From the NCBI GenBank assembly GCA_029204225.1, contig MU831943.1, positions 1 through 64,000 of the forward strand: a DNA stretch of 64,000 bases. Direction: 5' to 3'. This stretch comes from Diphasiastrum complanatum (lineage: Eukaryota; Streptophyta; Lycopodiopsida; Lycopodiales; Lycopodiaceae). Both the position numbers and the translations under genes were made by a program. How positions within the stretch are numbered: the first letter of the stretch is position 1; each line of letters begins with the position of its first letter. The notes beneath the pieces were generated by a model, which worked only from the letters and a program-made list of their open reading frames with translations, had not been told where the DNA came from and ran no database searches. Shown here piece after piece: positions 49,207 through 60,509 of the stretch.

Positions 49207-49593
49207 TTACCCACCATCCAAAGAACAATCTTCATCACCACCAAAAATGTTAGATTGATCAACACCAACAACATCAAGCTTATCCACATTCTCCTCTTCA
49301 AAGAGAACATCCTTAGAAATGCGAACTTTCTTTGACATAGGAATGTAAACCCTATAAGCTTTCCTTACTTCACTATAGCCAATAAAGATTCCCTTTAAGA
49401 ATCCAAAAGATGAGTTTACATAGCAAGAACTACCAAAGACCTTCAAATGCTCCATCCTTGGCTTCTTACCAAAAAGAACTTCAAATGAACTCTTACCATC
49501 CAAGTCTTCATTTGAGTACCTATTGCAAACAAAGTTTGCACACATCAAAGCTTCACCCCAAGATGACTTAGGAAGATTTGCATTCACCCTCAT
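49207..49593 (-). pseudogene. Integrase C-terminal fragment of the older Copia
   Basis: 128 codons: NANLPKSSWGEALMCANFVCNR, KSSFEVLFGKKPRMEHLKVF and GIFIGYSEVRKAYRVYIPMS, all close to the same stretch of the young element. The DDE core is absent. On its 5' side gag is joined after a large deletion (about 49600-49700). Downstream, RT and RNase H are missing. Confidence 0.85.
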
Positions 49594-49703
49594 GGATTTA
49601 CATCATTGGTTAGCAAACAAGAAGACATCAAAAAATCATCATCATTTGAATTTTGATCACCAACACCATCCTCATAAAAAATGAATTGCCTTGATTTTCC
49701 TCT

Positions 49704-50455
49704 TCATCTCTCTTTTTTCTTGAAGCAATCACTTGAAAAATGCCCTTTGACTCCACAATGAAAGCATTTTAACTTGGATCTATCTTTCTTCTTGCCAACA
49801 AAAGTAGAAGTCTCACCTTGATCTTGACCCTTTGACCACTTGCTTTTGCCTTTGCCCTTGAACTTGCCCCTTAAGAACATAGCCTCCTCCTCTCCAACTT
49901 GAGAAATGGAAGTAGATCCTCCTCTTGATAGAAGCCTAAACTCCTCATTCACCAAGATCTCTTGCAAATCCACCGTCCATGAAAAAGTCCTTTGAACTTT
50001 GAACAAGATTAGCATGATCATCCAGTAAGCATTAAGAACAACTTGAACAAGTCCTATCTCCTTAATGCTTTCATCAATACATGCTAGCTCGTCATTGAAT
50101 GCCTTAACCCTCAAAACAAAAGCATGAGCACTTTCATCCTTCTTTTGCATACATTGAAAGATTTTCCTCCTAAGGGTTAGTACCCTTGATGTAGACTTGG
50201 ACTCATAAAGCTTTTTCAAAGCTTCCCAAGACTCACTTGATGAAGTACACTTACCAATTTCCTTGAGAAGTTCATTAGTCACATTCATCTTGATCACATG
50301 TAAAGCTTTCTTTGCCCTCTTGTGATACCTCAATTGATCTTGTAGTGCCAAAAGTCTCTCCTCCACACCTACAACAATATCCATCAAATCATTCATCTCA
50401 AGCAAAGATTTCATCCTCACCTTCCAAGTAGAATAATTTGTTGCCTATCATTGCC
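49704..50455 (-). pseudogene. Gag of the older Copia
   Basis: Open from about 50420 to 49704: KSLLEMNDLMDIVVGVEERL, SSESWEALKKLYESKSTSRV, and a CCHC knuckle CFHCGVKGHFSSDC followed by KKK and a stop. A small rearrangement in the middle (VQRTFSWTVDLQEILV) differs from the young element. The original start codon region at about 50470 is damaged, and upstream residues (NYSTWK equivalent) are still readable out of frame. Confidence 0.85.
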
Positions 50456-50895
50456 TTCCAACATGAAGAGGTTGCCATGTTGACCTTCTCTTTGAACCTG
50501 TTCCAATGCACTAAGCACTCCCTTGAAAATCAACAAATGAAACTCAAGAAGAAATCACAAAGATATGGATGCCAACACCTAAGATTGAAACACACTCTTG
50601 AAAAAGTTCAGCAACTTAAAATCAAAAGATCTCATTAAATTTAGGGTTACTCCAAAAATGCAAAATATTGAATCAAGCAAAATCTATATGCAAAAGCTAG
50701 AATCTAGATATCTCATCTAATAGAATGTACCATCCACAATCATGAGCAATTTTTGTCTCCACATTCCAGTAAGTGATTTCAAAAATCGGCCATCTACAAG
50801 TATTTTGACCTAAAATGACTTTAAGATCACAAAGATCCAAACTCTATACTTGAAACTACAAGATTTGAGCTAGAAGCACCTCCAAACTGATACCA

Positions 50896-51530
50896 TGTGA
50901 AAAAACAAAGATCCAAAACACTTTAGTGGATCAACAAAATCTTGGGCCAATTTGGTTGCACATCTATAAATAGTTAGAAGATAGAAATCACTACTTTATG
51001 CATGCTAGAACTTAGAAATCATAAACACTCATATATGACTTAGTACTGTCCCTGTTCGTATAGTAGTAGTAAAGTACAATACTTCACACATGTGGATCCA
51101 AATCTACCAAGAAATCAACATTCTACACATAGAAAACCAAGATATCAAGAGAGAAACACATGAGATGGACATAGAAACACAAGAGATGGATTCTCCACAA
51201 AGAAAGAAACTTTGATTATTATTTCTACACGCAGGTACAACTATTTATAGCTTCCAAAATGTCATTTGGCCACTTGCTCCAAACTTGACCTAATCTGGAA
51301 ACTTCTAGGTACCTCACCAAAAACCTAGGTTTCAGTGACTAGATGCAATGTACTATGCTAGCCAATTAGAATGGGTCCAAATCCGACCTCATCCACTTAT
51401 TTACTTGTCAAAAATAGTAAATCCACTATCTAGGCCATTATTGACAAATATGAAACTATCTTTAAGTTGAGATTTCAAGTTGGCCTCCAAAAATGCCAAT
51501 AAACCAACAAACTGGTTGACAATTTTTCAC
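50896..51530 (-). repeat. 5' LTR of the older Copia
   Basis: 635 bp. It carries a TATAAATAG-like box on the minus strand (ctataaatag reads across 50970-50980 on the + strand) and the decayed palindrome cttcacacatgtgg. Confidence 0.8.
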
Positions 51531-51900
51531 GTCTAATACCATGTCAAATGAAGGATGCCAAAATTTAAGGCCAACTACCCTTCAAATTGCACGGATATAT
51601 GTAATCAAATTGTGGTGTACACAACTAACTACAAAGAAGGGTTTTGCTTATGGGTTGCTTGTTTTTCATTATGTGGCAAAAGGATGGATGCTACATACAT
51701 ATTGACCTACACAACATGTGATCTCACATCCTTAAAGAATCGTCCAATATGTGTCTGATGTGCACATTGAAGTGGTGTGGGACAAAACAAGGGTTGAAGT
51801 TGTTTGTGACAAGAAAATGTGCTAAATGAACACTCATTTCACCTTAAAAAAAAGGCTGGTGATAATTGTAATCAAATAAATACTTTGCCCTAAAACTGAA
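51531..51900. other. Possible LTR relic upstream of symplekin
   Basis: The + strand shows tctaatacca followed by TGTCAAATGAAGG, the layout of a reverse-complement tRNA-Met primer site next to an LTR end. Nothing else is recognisable. Confidence 0.25.
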
Positions 51901-52456
51901 ATACATTGCTACTAAAGCCTTAGGGTTTGGTGGTGGTGGTGGAAACCACAAAATAGAAAAAGTATTCCAAATGGAGTATTATCATGCTGCCCAAAAAAAA
52001 GAGGAGTAATACTTTTGGGTTCCTTCCGAACCCTAATTCATTTATATCCTCTCCCTCTCCCTCTCTCTGGTAGAGTTGTTCTTTTCCCTTTTATTATCAC
52101 GAGTGATCTTTTTTGTGCTCCTTATTTTCCTCTCTTTGCTTCTGTTTTTGTTGTTTTTCAAGTAGGCGAGGGAAAAGGAGAAAATAAGAGGAAGAAGGGA
52201 GGGCGCTTGCCTTGGCGAAGGTGCGGTGGTGATGGCGATAGCGATGAGGAGAGTTGCGCAAACCTCTGGTGATGGCGGCGAGCGAGAGAAGTAGCAGCAA
52301 GCAAGCATTATGGTGGAAGCTGGGAGGAAACGTAGGGAGGCGCTGATTTGAGCGCAGGCAGTTCAGGGTGATAGCAGCAGCAGCAACAACAAGGCAGGAA
52401 GAAATAGGAGGGTTATTCACAAGCTGTGGGTGCTAGCGAGAAGGAGAGGGAGAGAG
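51901..52456 (+). promoter_or_regulatory. Likely promoter and 5' UTR of symplekin
   Basis: A CT-rich stretch (cctctccctctccctctctctgg, about 52048-52070) resembles the Y-patch of plant core promoters. A TTTATATCC stretch lies just before it. The following 380 bp are purine-rich, with GC content rising sharply compared with the flanking element DNA, as expected of a 5' UTR. There are short upstream frames but none with family resemblance. Confidence 0.4.
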
Positions 52457-52677
52457 ATGGAAATGGTGGGTATAATGGGAAACCAATCCAGGGAGCAGGC
52501 GGTTGCACTACTGAATGGTGCCAAGCTGCAGAGTGACATGGGTACTAAAGTAGATACTCTCAAGCAGCTGAAGGAGTTGGTTTTGCACAAGGATCCTTGG
52601 ATGCTGCCTGAATTCGTGCCTCACCTCATGGAGCTGCAGACCAATCCGGGCAGTCCAGTTCGCAAATACATTGCAGA
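52457..52677 (+). CDS. ESP4: Symplekin (Pta1-like) exon 1
   Basis: Symplekin is the scaffold joining cleavage factors in the nuclear pre-mRNA 3'-end processing complex (CPSF/CPF). The exon gives 73 codons plus two bases: MEMVGIMGNQ, ALLNGAKLQSDMGTKVDTLK, QLKELVLHKDPWMLPEFVPH, PGSPVRKYIAE. These are the first HEAT-type helices of the symplekin/PTA1 N-terminal domain (DUF3453). I chose ATG 52457. The in-frame ATGs at 52463 and 52475 are alternatives. The exon ends GCAGA|GTATGA, and the split Glu codon is completed by exon 2. ESP4 is the Arabidopsis symplekin-like gene; which paralogue this is cannot be told. Confidence 0.85.
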
Positions 52678-53552
52678 GTATGAGTTTTTATCATTCTTGC
52701 GTGGCAGAATTTTGGAAATATTCTTGACAGGTTTAATTTATTATGGTTAGATATTTCATCTGCAGTTCTGCTTGATTGATGCATTGTCTCTATTGAAGCC
52801 ATCGTTTCAACTACTATTTAACTTTTCAGCTCAAGTTAGTTGGAGTCCACTTCATTTAGTGAAAATTATACTTAAAAAATAGGATTTTTTTATTTTCTAA
52901 GCACATACTCCTCCGTGGGGCGGACTGGGACATGGCCTTAAGGGTTGTTTGTAACTTCCGGGGACGAGTGTGACATTTGGGTTGCAAATTAGGCATTCAA
53001 CATGCTGGTCCATAACTATGAAGCTCTTCACTCGAGGCGTTCCCACCATGAATTGGCATATCTCATGTTTTAAAAATTGCAGCTCATACTGATTAAGGGT
53101 CTTTGAAAATGTACTGTGCCCAGCTACAACTGTAGATATTCAAGAAAATGCTGATTCTCATTGATTTTACGAGGTCAATTGTCTCTTCATATAAAGGCCG
53201 ATTAAATTCCACATGAAACCAATCACAAACTTATTGTATCAAACAAAAATAAATTCTATTGAAACCCAAACCTTTATCTCAAAGCTTTAGCCTGTAACCT
53301 ATTTTACCATCAAGCATGAAGAAGATCCGATTTAACACTTGTTCATCAAAGGTTTGATGTCATTAGTGAAAGATAGAAAACTTTGAATGAAAAGGAGAGA
53401 TTATTTGAATTTGTTGCTCGATGCTGCTATGCAGGTTGGTTATAACCGTAGTTGTCCGTTCTGGAACGCATTCCAAAGTTTGAATTTTTTTGGGGGGTTT
53501 AGGGCTGGTGGAAGTATTTCAAGGATTTGATTGCTGGAAAATAACCTTGGCA

Positions 53553-53682
53553 ATCTCAGCACTGGTTAAAAAAAAACAGCTACCAACCCTAGCGAGTGCC
53601 GGAAGTCTGGTGAGAATTTCAGCACTGGGTAAACAGCTACTAACCCTAGTGAGGGCTGGAAATCTTGTGGGAAACCATAGCA
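53553..53682. repeat. Tandem duplication, two units of about 65 bp
   Basis: Both units carry cagcactgg-taaa, acagctac-aaccctag-gag and g-ctgga/ggaa-tct, diverged by about 15-20% by eye. Confidence 0.7.
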
Positions 53683-53763
53683 GGGCCAACAAAATCCATT
53701 TTCCCATTGTTCTTGGCAAGCAGTAGTCAGTGGAAGATTCATGGATGTTATCACTAGTTGGAT

Positions 53764-53769
<6 letters not shown>

Positions 53770-53808
<39 letters not shown>
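53770..53808. repeat. (GA)n microsatellite
   Basis: 39-bp uninterrupted GA tract. Confidence 0.95.
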
Positions 53809-53809
<1 letters not shown>

Positions 53810-54795
53810 CCAATTGCATGGCAGCAGCTAGCAGGGTACCAACTATATTATAGACGAGCTGGCTGTGACATTCTAAGTTATTGATTACTTTTAAACTTGT
53901 TTTGCAGCAATACGTTCTGACCCATTTTGGTAGGAACAGGTTTTTGAAGTTATAACCATGGTTGCATCCAAAATGTGTGTTGGTCCCTAATGTTTCAAAG
54001 CACTTTCTCATTTGCAGTATTAGAACTTTGTCGACAGTTTAGAGTGATACTGTTTTTTAAAGTCATTATTGTTATCTTCTATAGTTTTTTTAATTTTTTG
54101 AAATCCTAAGTTTTATCAAGTCTTTAGTAGATAAGTTTCGTATTTAAAATAAGCCTCCCATATTGGTTTTACCATTGTATAGTAGTGTTGATCATTAAAC
54201 CCCAGGTAAAAGAAAAGCCCTAATCACAGTTGCATTTTGTTTCAAAATATAGTAAGTATTTCAAAATCCTCTAGGAATTTTGTAGCAATCTATTTTGGAA
54301 CAACTTTATTGAAACATTGTTAGGGGAAGTTAGAAATAATTAGTTTGGGACAAATTGTTGCCTGTAGAATCCATCTAGTGATGAAGTATGAACTCTAGTG
54401 ATTGATCCATTGATGTGTAATTACATTTATTGATAAGTGGTATATGTTTTGAACTCTAGTCGTGATATCTCTAATACAAAACATTGTGTATATATCTATT
54501 GGGTTGTTATTTATAGATTTTAATTAAGGTATAGAGATTATATATAATAGAAAACAATTTCTAAAATCCTTATAGCATAAGCTTGTACTACAAATCTCTA
54601 TAGTAGATTTTTTTGTATAGTTTTTAAACTTATCATTCCATGGGCATATATAGATAATAGCTTTTTACTAGGGTAGACATCATATATGTTGTATGTTATT
54701 TATTTCATAGTTACTAGAATATTCAAACGTTTTCGTTAAAGAATTTGGAATGAATATGGCAATCTCAAATACGTATACTAACAAATATGCCACAT

Positions 54796-54895
<100 letters not shown>

Positions 54896-54989
54896 CTCAT
54901 AGTTCTACGTGAGGTAAAATGGGGACATTATTTTGGGTGGCTAGGGCTAATTAGGGGGGGGGGAGGGGTACGTAGCCTACAAACCTATA

Positions 54990-56215
54990 AAAGATTACTG
55001 ACATCGTAATGAAATCCATTGACATACAGATATGAAAGACCCGTGACCAAGGTAAAGCAACCTTTTTTGGAAGAACACACATTTGGACTCCTTGGCAAAA
55101 AGCTTCTCCTGTCTAAGTAACTTTAAGACAGTCTTGAGATGCTCCTCATGCTCCTCCAAGGTCTTACTGTAGATGAGAATATCATCCAAGTACATTATCA
55201 CGAACTTTCCCAGATATGGACGAAGAAGATCGTTCATCATCTGCTGGAAAGTCGCTGGAGCATTTGTCAAGACAAATGGTAAAACTAGAAACTCATAATG
55301 GCCGTACCTAGTTCTAAACCCGGTTTTCTCAACATCCTCAGTCTTTATGCGAATCTGATGATATCCTGATCTCAAATCGATTTTGGTGAAGTACTCTGCA
55401 CTATGCAATCGATCAACCAACTCATCCATTCTTGACAAGGGATAACGGTTTTTAATCGTTAATTTATTTAACTTTTTAAAGTCCACACAAAGACGAGTGC
55501 CTCCGTCTTTTTTATCAACAAGGAGCACAGGTGGCCCCCAGGGGATTTACTAGGCCTAACATTGCCCATCTTAAGATAATTCTGCAGTTGCCTATAAACC
55601 TCATCCTCTCATCAGTAGTACTCATCCTATATGGATACAATGATATAGGAGAACTACCCGGAATCTACCATGGTCAACACCCCTAGAGGGGGGAAGACCC
55701 TCAAGAAGCGATTCAGGAAAAACATCGTAAATTCTTGCCTAAGTTTCTTAAAGATTTCACCTTCTGGTGAATTTTCTTGCTTTAGGTTATTAGACATTAA
55801 TTCCATTTGGAGATTGTAAAATTGCAAACTACACTCTTCATGGTAAGTAAAATCCTATAACCAACATAAGTAAGAATTACAATCTACAACATCCATACAT
55901 TTAACTGTTTCTAAAGCAGAAAGCATATACGGAATAGAAATATCAACATTTCCATTTAATTCTATGAGTGAGCCGTTATGCAAGAATGACAAATTGTGAG
56001 TTACATAGTTTTTCTTTTTAGACTCGTTCCTCTCATAGAACCACTCCTTTCCAAGTATTACATCTACCCTATCTAGATTCATAATGTGAAAGTCTAATTT
56101 ATCCTTATAGGCTTGACTCTCCATTGGTAGACGTGGGACTATCCGGTCCCAAACTTGGTGTTCCGCTCCCGTTGCTAGCTTCACTGTGTATAGGAGCATT
56201 TTCAAACATTCATGG
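54990..56215 (-). pseudogene. Gypsy (chromovirus-like) protease-RT fragment inside intron 1
   Basis: On the minus strand, the protease end (DFHIMNLDRVDVILGKEWFY, frame 56205-55855) is followed by a broken linker (55529-55854). RT then follows (55528-54995): [87 protein letters not shown]. The Y-x-D-D box is intact, but the family LPFG reads LPFV. The coding trace stops at about 54995. No LTRs, RNase H or integrase. It is related to, but not a copy of, the chromovirus at 21139-34565. Orientation is opposite to the host gene. Confidence 0.85.
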
Positions 56216-57072
56216 TGTCATTGTCAAAGGTCCCTAATATGGATTCTATGCTAGAAAAGTTGCAATTCGTATTGGCTTGGTTGTCAACTAGCAAAATGAG
56301 TGCCAGCGTAATGCTTTCCAATTGCTAGAGGATGTAATACACATTGCAAAGGTGTGTGATTCAACATGGTTGCTCTAGGAAACCGTATCAACATAAATAC
56401 TCCTAGGTGATTAAACTCCATAAAAGGCTTGGGTAAAGCAACATTAATAAAGCTCTTAGCACTTTAGGTAGATCGGTGCAATAAAAAAGGCAGAATGTCC
56501 CATGTAGGACCTTGAACATAAAGTTCATGATTTGAATAAATAGTCAAGAGCACTCTTTGCTTAGTCTTGCTAGGCAATATTCATATAAGAACAAAACTTG
56601 AGAATTGCTTCACAATATAGTTGGTTGAGTTGCCATAAGGCAATAGCGTTTCTGCAGTTAAAATTTTTCTTGTAAGAATGTAGAGAGTTTGCTTGTCATT
56701 TTCACAATGCTTTTTTTTTCCTACCGATGTGTTTTAGATTAAAGGAAAATAACAAAAAACAATGAATATACTTTTTGATAGTGGCTCCCGGCTTAACTTT
56801 TGAGTGTTTGAATGCTATAGAAGTTGTGGGTACCCATGATAATTGATGTTTGGTGAGGTTCACAAAAGGTGCAAGTATCAAAGTTTGCGATTATATTGTT
56901 TCAAGTTACATCTTGAGTTGTATAGTTATTCAATATGATGTATTTTTATGTCACAAATGTGGAGGGGATTGATATAATTCCATGTTATGATTGGTCATAT
57001 TTTAAGTTTGACCCTATGGTCAAAAATTAAATTGTAGTAAGTGTATATATTTCAGAATTAGGGTTTAGAGTC

Positions 57073-57643
57073 CAATGTTTTATGGTACCTTTCGATATCG
57101 CCTTTTCAAACCATGTTTGAATCGGGAAAGAGTCGACTTCTCTAGGTTCGAACTGGCGAATCGGCTTTAGGGTTTACCCTTCGATTATGTCAGAAACAAA
57201 TGCTTTCTTAGTGTTAATGGGTAACATGTACATTATAATCCGTGATTAGTTGATAGTGAAATTTGAATCATGACAGGCAACTCCTAAGTCTTGTTACCTA
57301 ACAGTACCTGTCACTTGTGATTTAGGGTTCTTGATCCATCTGTTACCTGCAGTTTTAGCTATGATCTATCTGATATCATTTGTGACATTAGCTAGTAACT
57401 ACCAACTTCCATATATGAGGAGAAAGAATGATCATTGGTACTCGTCACTCAAAACATTAATGTCACACCATACATATTACAATGTACAACGAAAAAACCC
57501 TGACGGCTCTCTCTCTATCTGTGTGTGTGTGTGTGTGGAAAATTAAAAAAAAAACGGTTCGAACCGTTTTTTCTTCAAATTAAAAAAAAAAAACAGTTTG
57601 AACCGGGCTGGTTCGGTTCGAACCGCGGTTCGACAAAACTATG
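57073..57643. mobile_element. hAT-like MITE 1 (571 bp) in symplekin intron 1
   Basis: Perfect 8-bp direct flank TTAGAGTC (57065-57072 and 57644-57651). The termini CAATGTTTTATGG and, reverse complement of the right end, CATAGTTTTGTCG match at most positions. The inner right end is rich in gGTTCGAACC palindromes (57556-57633). No coding capacity. An 8-bp TSD is the hAT hallmark. Confidence 0.7.
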
Positions 57644-58140
57644 TTAGAGTCAATTTCAACTCTGTTTTATCATATGTAATCTATAAGAATCTGATGTGTA
57701 TGTGTGTATAACTATTTACACTCTTTATCATTAGCTGGATGCCAACCTTTTGCAGTTATTTGACAAAAATATTCATTCGATTGAAGTCATTTTGAGCACA
57801 TAATGTCATCAAAGATAAGTCGTTAGCGCATTTTTTAAGGAATAACCTTTTATCCATTCATGATTGTTAAGATCATAGCTCAATGCTCAAGTCTTAAAGC
57901 AACATTTATGTTTATGTCTGTTTCCATGAAGAATGCTTCTAATTTAATGCTAGCAAGTTCAATTTTGCCGAATTCATAGAAATATTTGGAAATAGTCTAG
58001 AAAAATTTCGATGCTTGTGCTTTTTTGAGAGCTTGTTTGTGTTGTCCTATATTGAGAATCACCTTAGTTATACATCATGAGCTTTATAGAGGGCTATAGG
58101 CTTTATGAGTTTGCATTATTGACTTCTTTGCTTACTACAG

Positions 58141-58300
58141 AATCATAGAAGACATCGGTTTGAAATATGTGGAGCTACTTCCATTGTTGGTGCCAACGTT
58201 ACTGGTTTTATTACGAGATGAAACTCCAGCTGTTGCTCGAAGGGCTATTGCAAGTGGAACAAACTTGTTCAGAAATACGCTTGAGCAAGTTGCATTAAAG
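58141..58300 (+). CDS. ESP4: Symplekin exon 2
   Basis: The acceptor TACTACAG|AATC completes the split Glu codon. It encodes IIEDIGLKYVELLPLLVPTL, LVLLRDETPAVARRAIASGT, NLFRNTLEQVALK. This is HEAT-repeat-like helical sequence and the most diagnostic part of the symplekin N-terminal domain. The donor is AAAG|GTAATG. It ends in phase 0. Confidence 0.92.
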
Positions 58301-58600
58301 GTAATGTTTTCAACGTATTCCTTTGAATATCACACTCACTTTGGCTTCTCTAGCCTAAGGTAAGGTCTTGACCATGTATTTTTTTCTATTACTATGACTT
58401 TTTTTCATATTTTTTTGTGAAGAACAAGAAATCATGTGATTCTTGGTCTCCAAACATCCTCAGACACATTCATGGTCGCATGCATCACCCTTGAGTGAAT
58501 TAATGCATGAATTTCTAGAGCCACACAAGCATGACTGATCCTTACTAATGTTGTATAGACATCAATTAAGCAACATGCAATCGAACGTCATGCTCTAAAC

Positions 58601-59360
58601 CATAGTTGCAGCGAATCGCGATTCGCTGGGTCTGCGATTCGCGGGTCGCGATTCGCGACCCAGAATCGCAAAAAAAAAAAAAAAATTTTTTTTTTTGGAA
58701 AAATAGCTTATTGCTGAAATTTTTTTAGGGGATCAATGGTCAAACCAGCGTTTTGCCTCTCAGAAGTGCAGTAGATGAGGCACAAACAGATCTTATTTTA
58801 AGTAGCTATCCGGTTGTCATTTGCTCTGGTTTTCAGTAAATGTTAATGCTACAGTTTGGACTATCAACTATATGGATGATGATCACTTTTGCAATTGGTT
58901 CACTGGAGATGTGAGTGCAATGTACATACAGTTGGGGGCATAAACCCCATTTTTATCTACAGGGGGGCGGTGGCATTTCTATCTACAGTGTCTATATAGC
59001 AAGAAGCTCTAGGGGGTTCGGGGGGCGGTAGCCCCCTGGTGGGGGGTTTGGGGGGCAACGCCCCCCAACGGCGGGGTTCGGGGGCTGCCGGTAGACCCCG
59101 GCCCCGACGGTAAGGCCTCTTCATGATTTGGCCTTCCAACTCCCCGAGTGAAAACACACTTTTTGGTGTTTCGCACCCGAAACAGTCGGCAAACTACACA
59201 ATCATAATCCCCTCGATCAGAGCTTTCATCTGATACCCATATTGCCTAAAAAAATTTCAAAAAAAAAAAAAATCGATTCTACACGATTTTGGGAAAATCT
59301 CGAATCACGAATCGGAATCGCGATTCTGAATCGCGATTCGGGAATCGCGCTGCAACTATG
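58601..59360. mobile_element. hAT-like MITE 2 (760 bp) in symplekin intron 2
   Basis: Perfect 8-bp TSD CTCTAAAC (58593-58600, 59361-59368) and perfect 13-bp terminal inverted repeats, CATAGTTGCAGCG at the left and CGCTGCAACTATG at the right. The subterminal regions are packed with GCGATTCGC-type words at both ends. The middle (58965-59110) is a GC-rich block with runs of 5-7 G and C. No transposase frame. Confidence 0.9.
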
Positions 59361-60224
59361 CTCTAAACCATAGAACTTTGCTCCACTGCTGTGAAAGTCA
59401 TAAGAATCTTAGCTTTGCAATTTGACCAACATCTAGCTATGCTCTACTCAAATAAAATAGAATTATAAGTTTCCATTCGTCAATAATTAGCTTCAAACTC
59501 TCATCTCACAACCTTAGGTGGGTAGAAAGTGCATAAGGATTAAGGAGAACATCTCCACCTAGCAAAATCACTACCAGAAACATGATTTGTCCACATGCTA
59601 GTTTCCACAAGCACAAGACAAGTGAAAGGAGGGATGCACTTCGTGAAGAGATCAAGAGGTTGCAGTGCACTTGTGCAACAAAGAGGAATCTGGATTCTTA
59701 GAAGAGAGAGGAAAGGGATTTTTTTGATGCAATTAATCTCTTATAGCTGATTTGTAGCAATTTGCCACTTGTTCTACAAATATAAAGTCTTGAACAAAAT
59801 CTCCACTAAAGGACGTTTGGAGAAGATGAGCAAGCTGTCATTCCTTCTCCTATATATGGAATGATAAGCTAGCCTAAAAGACCGAACTCAAGTAAACAAC
59901 TTGGATTTTGGGCCTCTATCCTTGCCTCCTTTAGATTTATGGAAAGTGGGATCCATCTTTAGTAACATGTTTGGGATGGGGTCTAGGCCCCAACTTAGTT
60001 GGATGCCATTTTTTTTAAGAGTGTTAAGATATGTGATGCCACTAGATAAGAAAGCAAGTCTTTATTTTCTAATTCTAAAACAAATTATACCACTCGAAGA
60101 GAAAAGGAGAGAGAAGATTCTCAGAGGAAGATAAGATCGTTCATAAAATTAGATTTTTAAATGCTTCGATTCCAACATGCAATAAGCTTCCTTAAATACA
60201 TTAGTAAATAAGTTGTGATTCTAG

Positions 60225-60509
60225 CATAGAATCAATGAACCGTTAACGGTTCAGTACGGTTCTGAGAACCGTACGGTTCACAATCTTTTTTTGGGCAGAA
60301 CCGTATAAACCGTGAAATAGATAATTAATTAATTAATTATTTTTTTTCCCCCACCCCCAAAACGAGCTATGAGAGGTTTTGGGGGGAAAATTAAAATAAA
60401 TAAATAATTAATTGATTTTTAGATGAACCGTACCACGGTTCAAGGAACCGTGGTACGGTTCCTTCCACGGTTCCCAGGACCCACGGTTCTGGGAACCGTG
60501 GGTTCTATG
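60225..60509. mobile_element. hAT-like MITE 3 (285 bp) in symplekin intron 2
   Basis: Perfect 8-bp TSD GATTCTAG (60217-60224, 60510-60517). Ends CATAGAATCAATGAACC and GGGTTCTATG share the first 7 bases in inverted orientation. Both subterminal regions are made of GAACCGT/ACGGTTC palindromic units (60238-60290 and 60425-60500), so each end folds on itself. No coding capacity. Confidence 0.85.

Larger units (their letters stand above)
48279..51530 (-). mobile_element. Older, internally deleted copy of the young Copia's family
   Basis: The right (5') LTR at 50896-51530 starts and ends like the young element's LTR (TGTGAAAAAA and TTTTTCAC in reverse complement) with primer site TGGTATCAG next to it (complement of 50887-50895). 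The left (3') LTR (48279-48672) is truncated on its outer side. Beside it, on the minus strand, the text GAACTAGTTGAAGACGGAG matches the pol end and purine tract of the young element. Inside are gag and part of integrase only. RT and RNase H are deleted. The two LTR parts differ at many positions, so the insertion is much older. No TSD is visible because of the truncation. Confidence 0.9.

Noticed and set aside
52430-52456. A further upstream start for symplekin at a GTG (52430)
   Set aside because: Not an ATG; the Arg-rich extension is 5' UTR-like and the family N-terminus is matched from the ATG at 52457 or 52463.
53490-53766. Overlapping + and minus frames in intron 1
   Set aside because: They follow a 65-bp tandem duplication, not a gene.
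56216-57064. Continuation of the Gypsy fragment in intron 1
   Set aside because: No gag or LTR motif could be read in any frame, so the fragment is ended at about 56215.
58957-59157. 66-codon Pro/Arg-rich minus-strand frame
   Set aside because: Produced by the G/C-run block of MITE 2.
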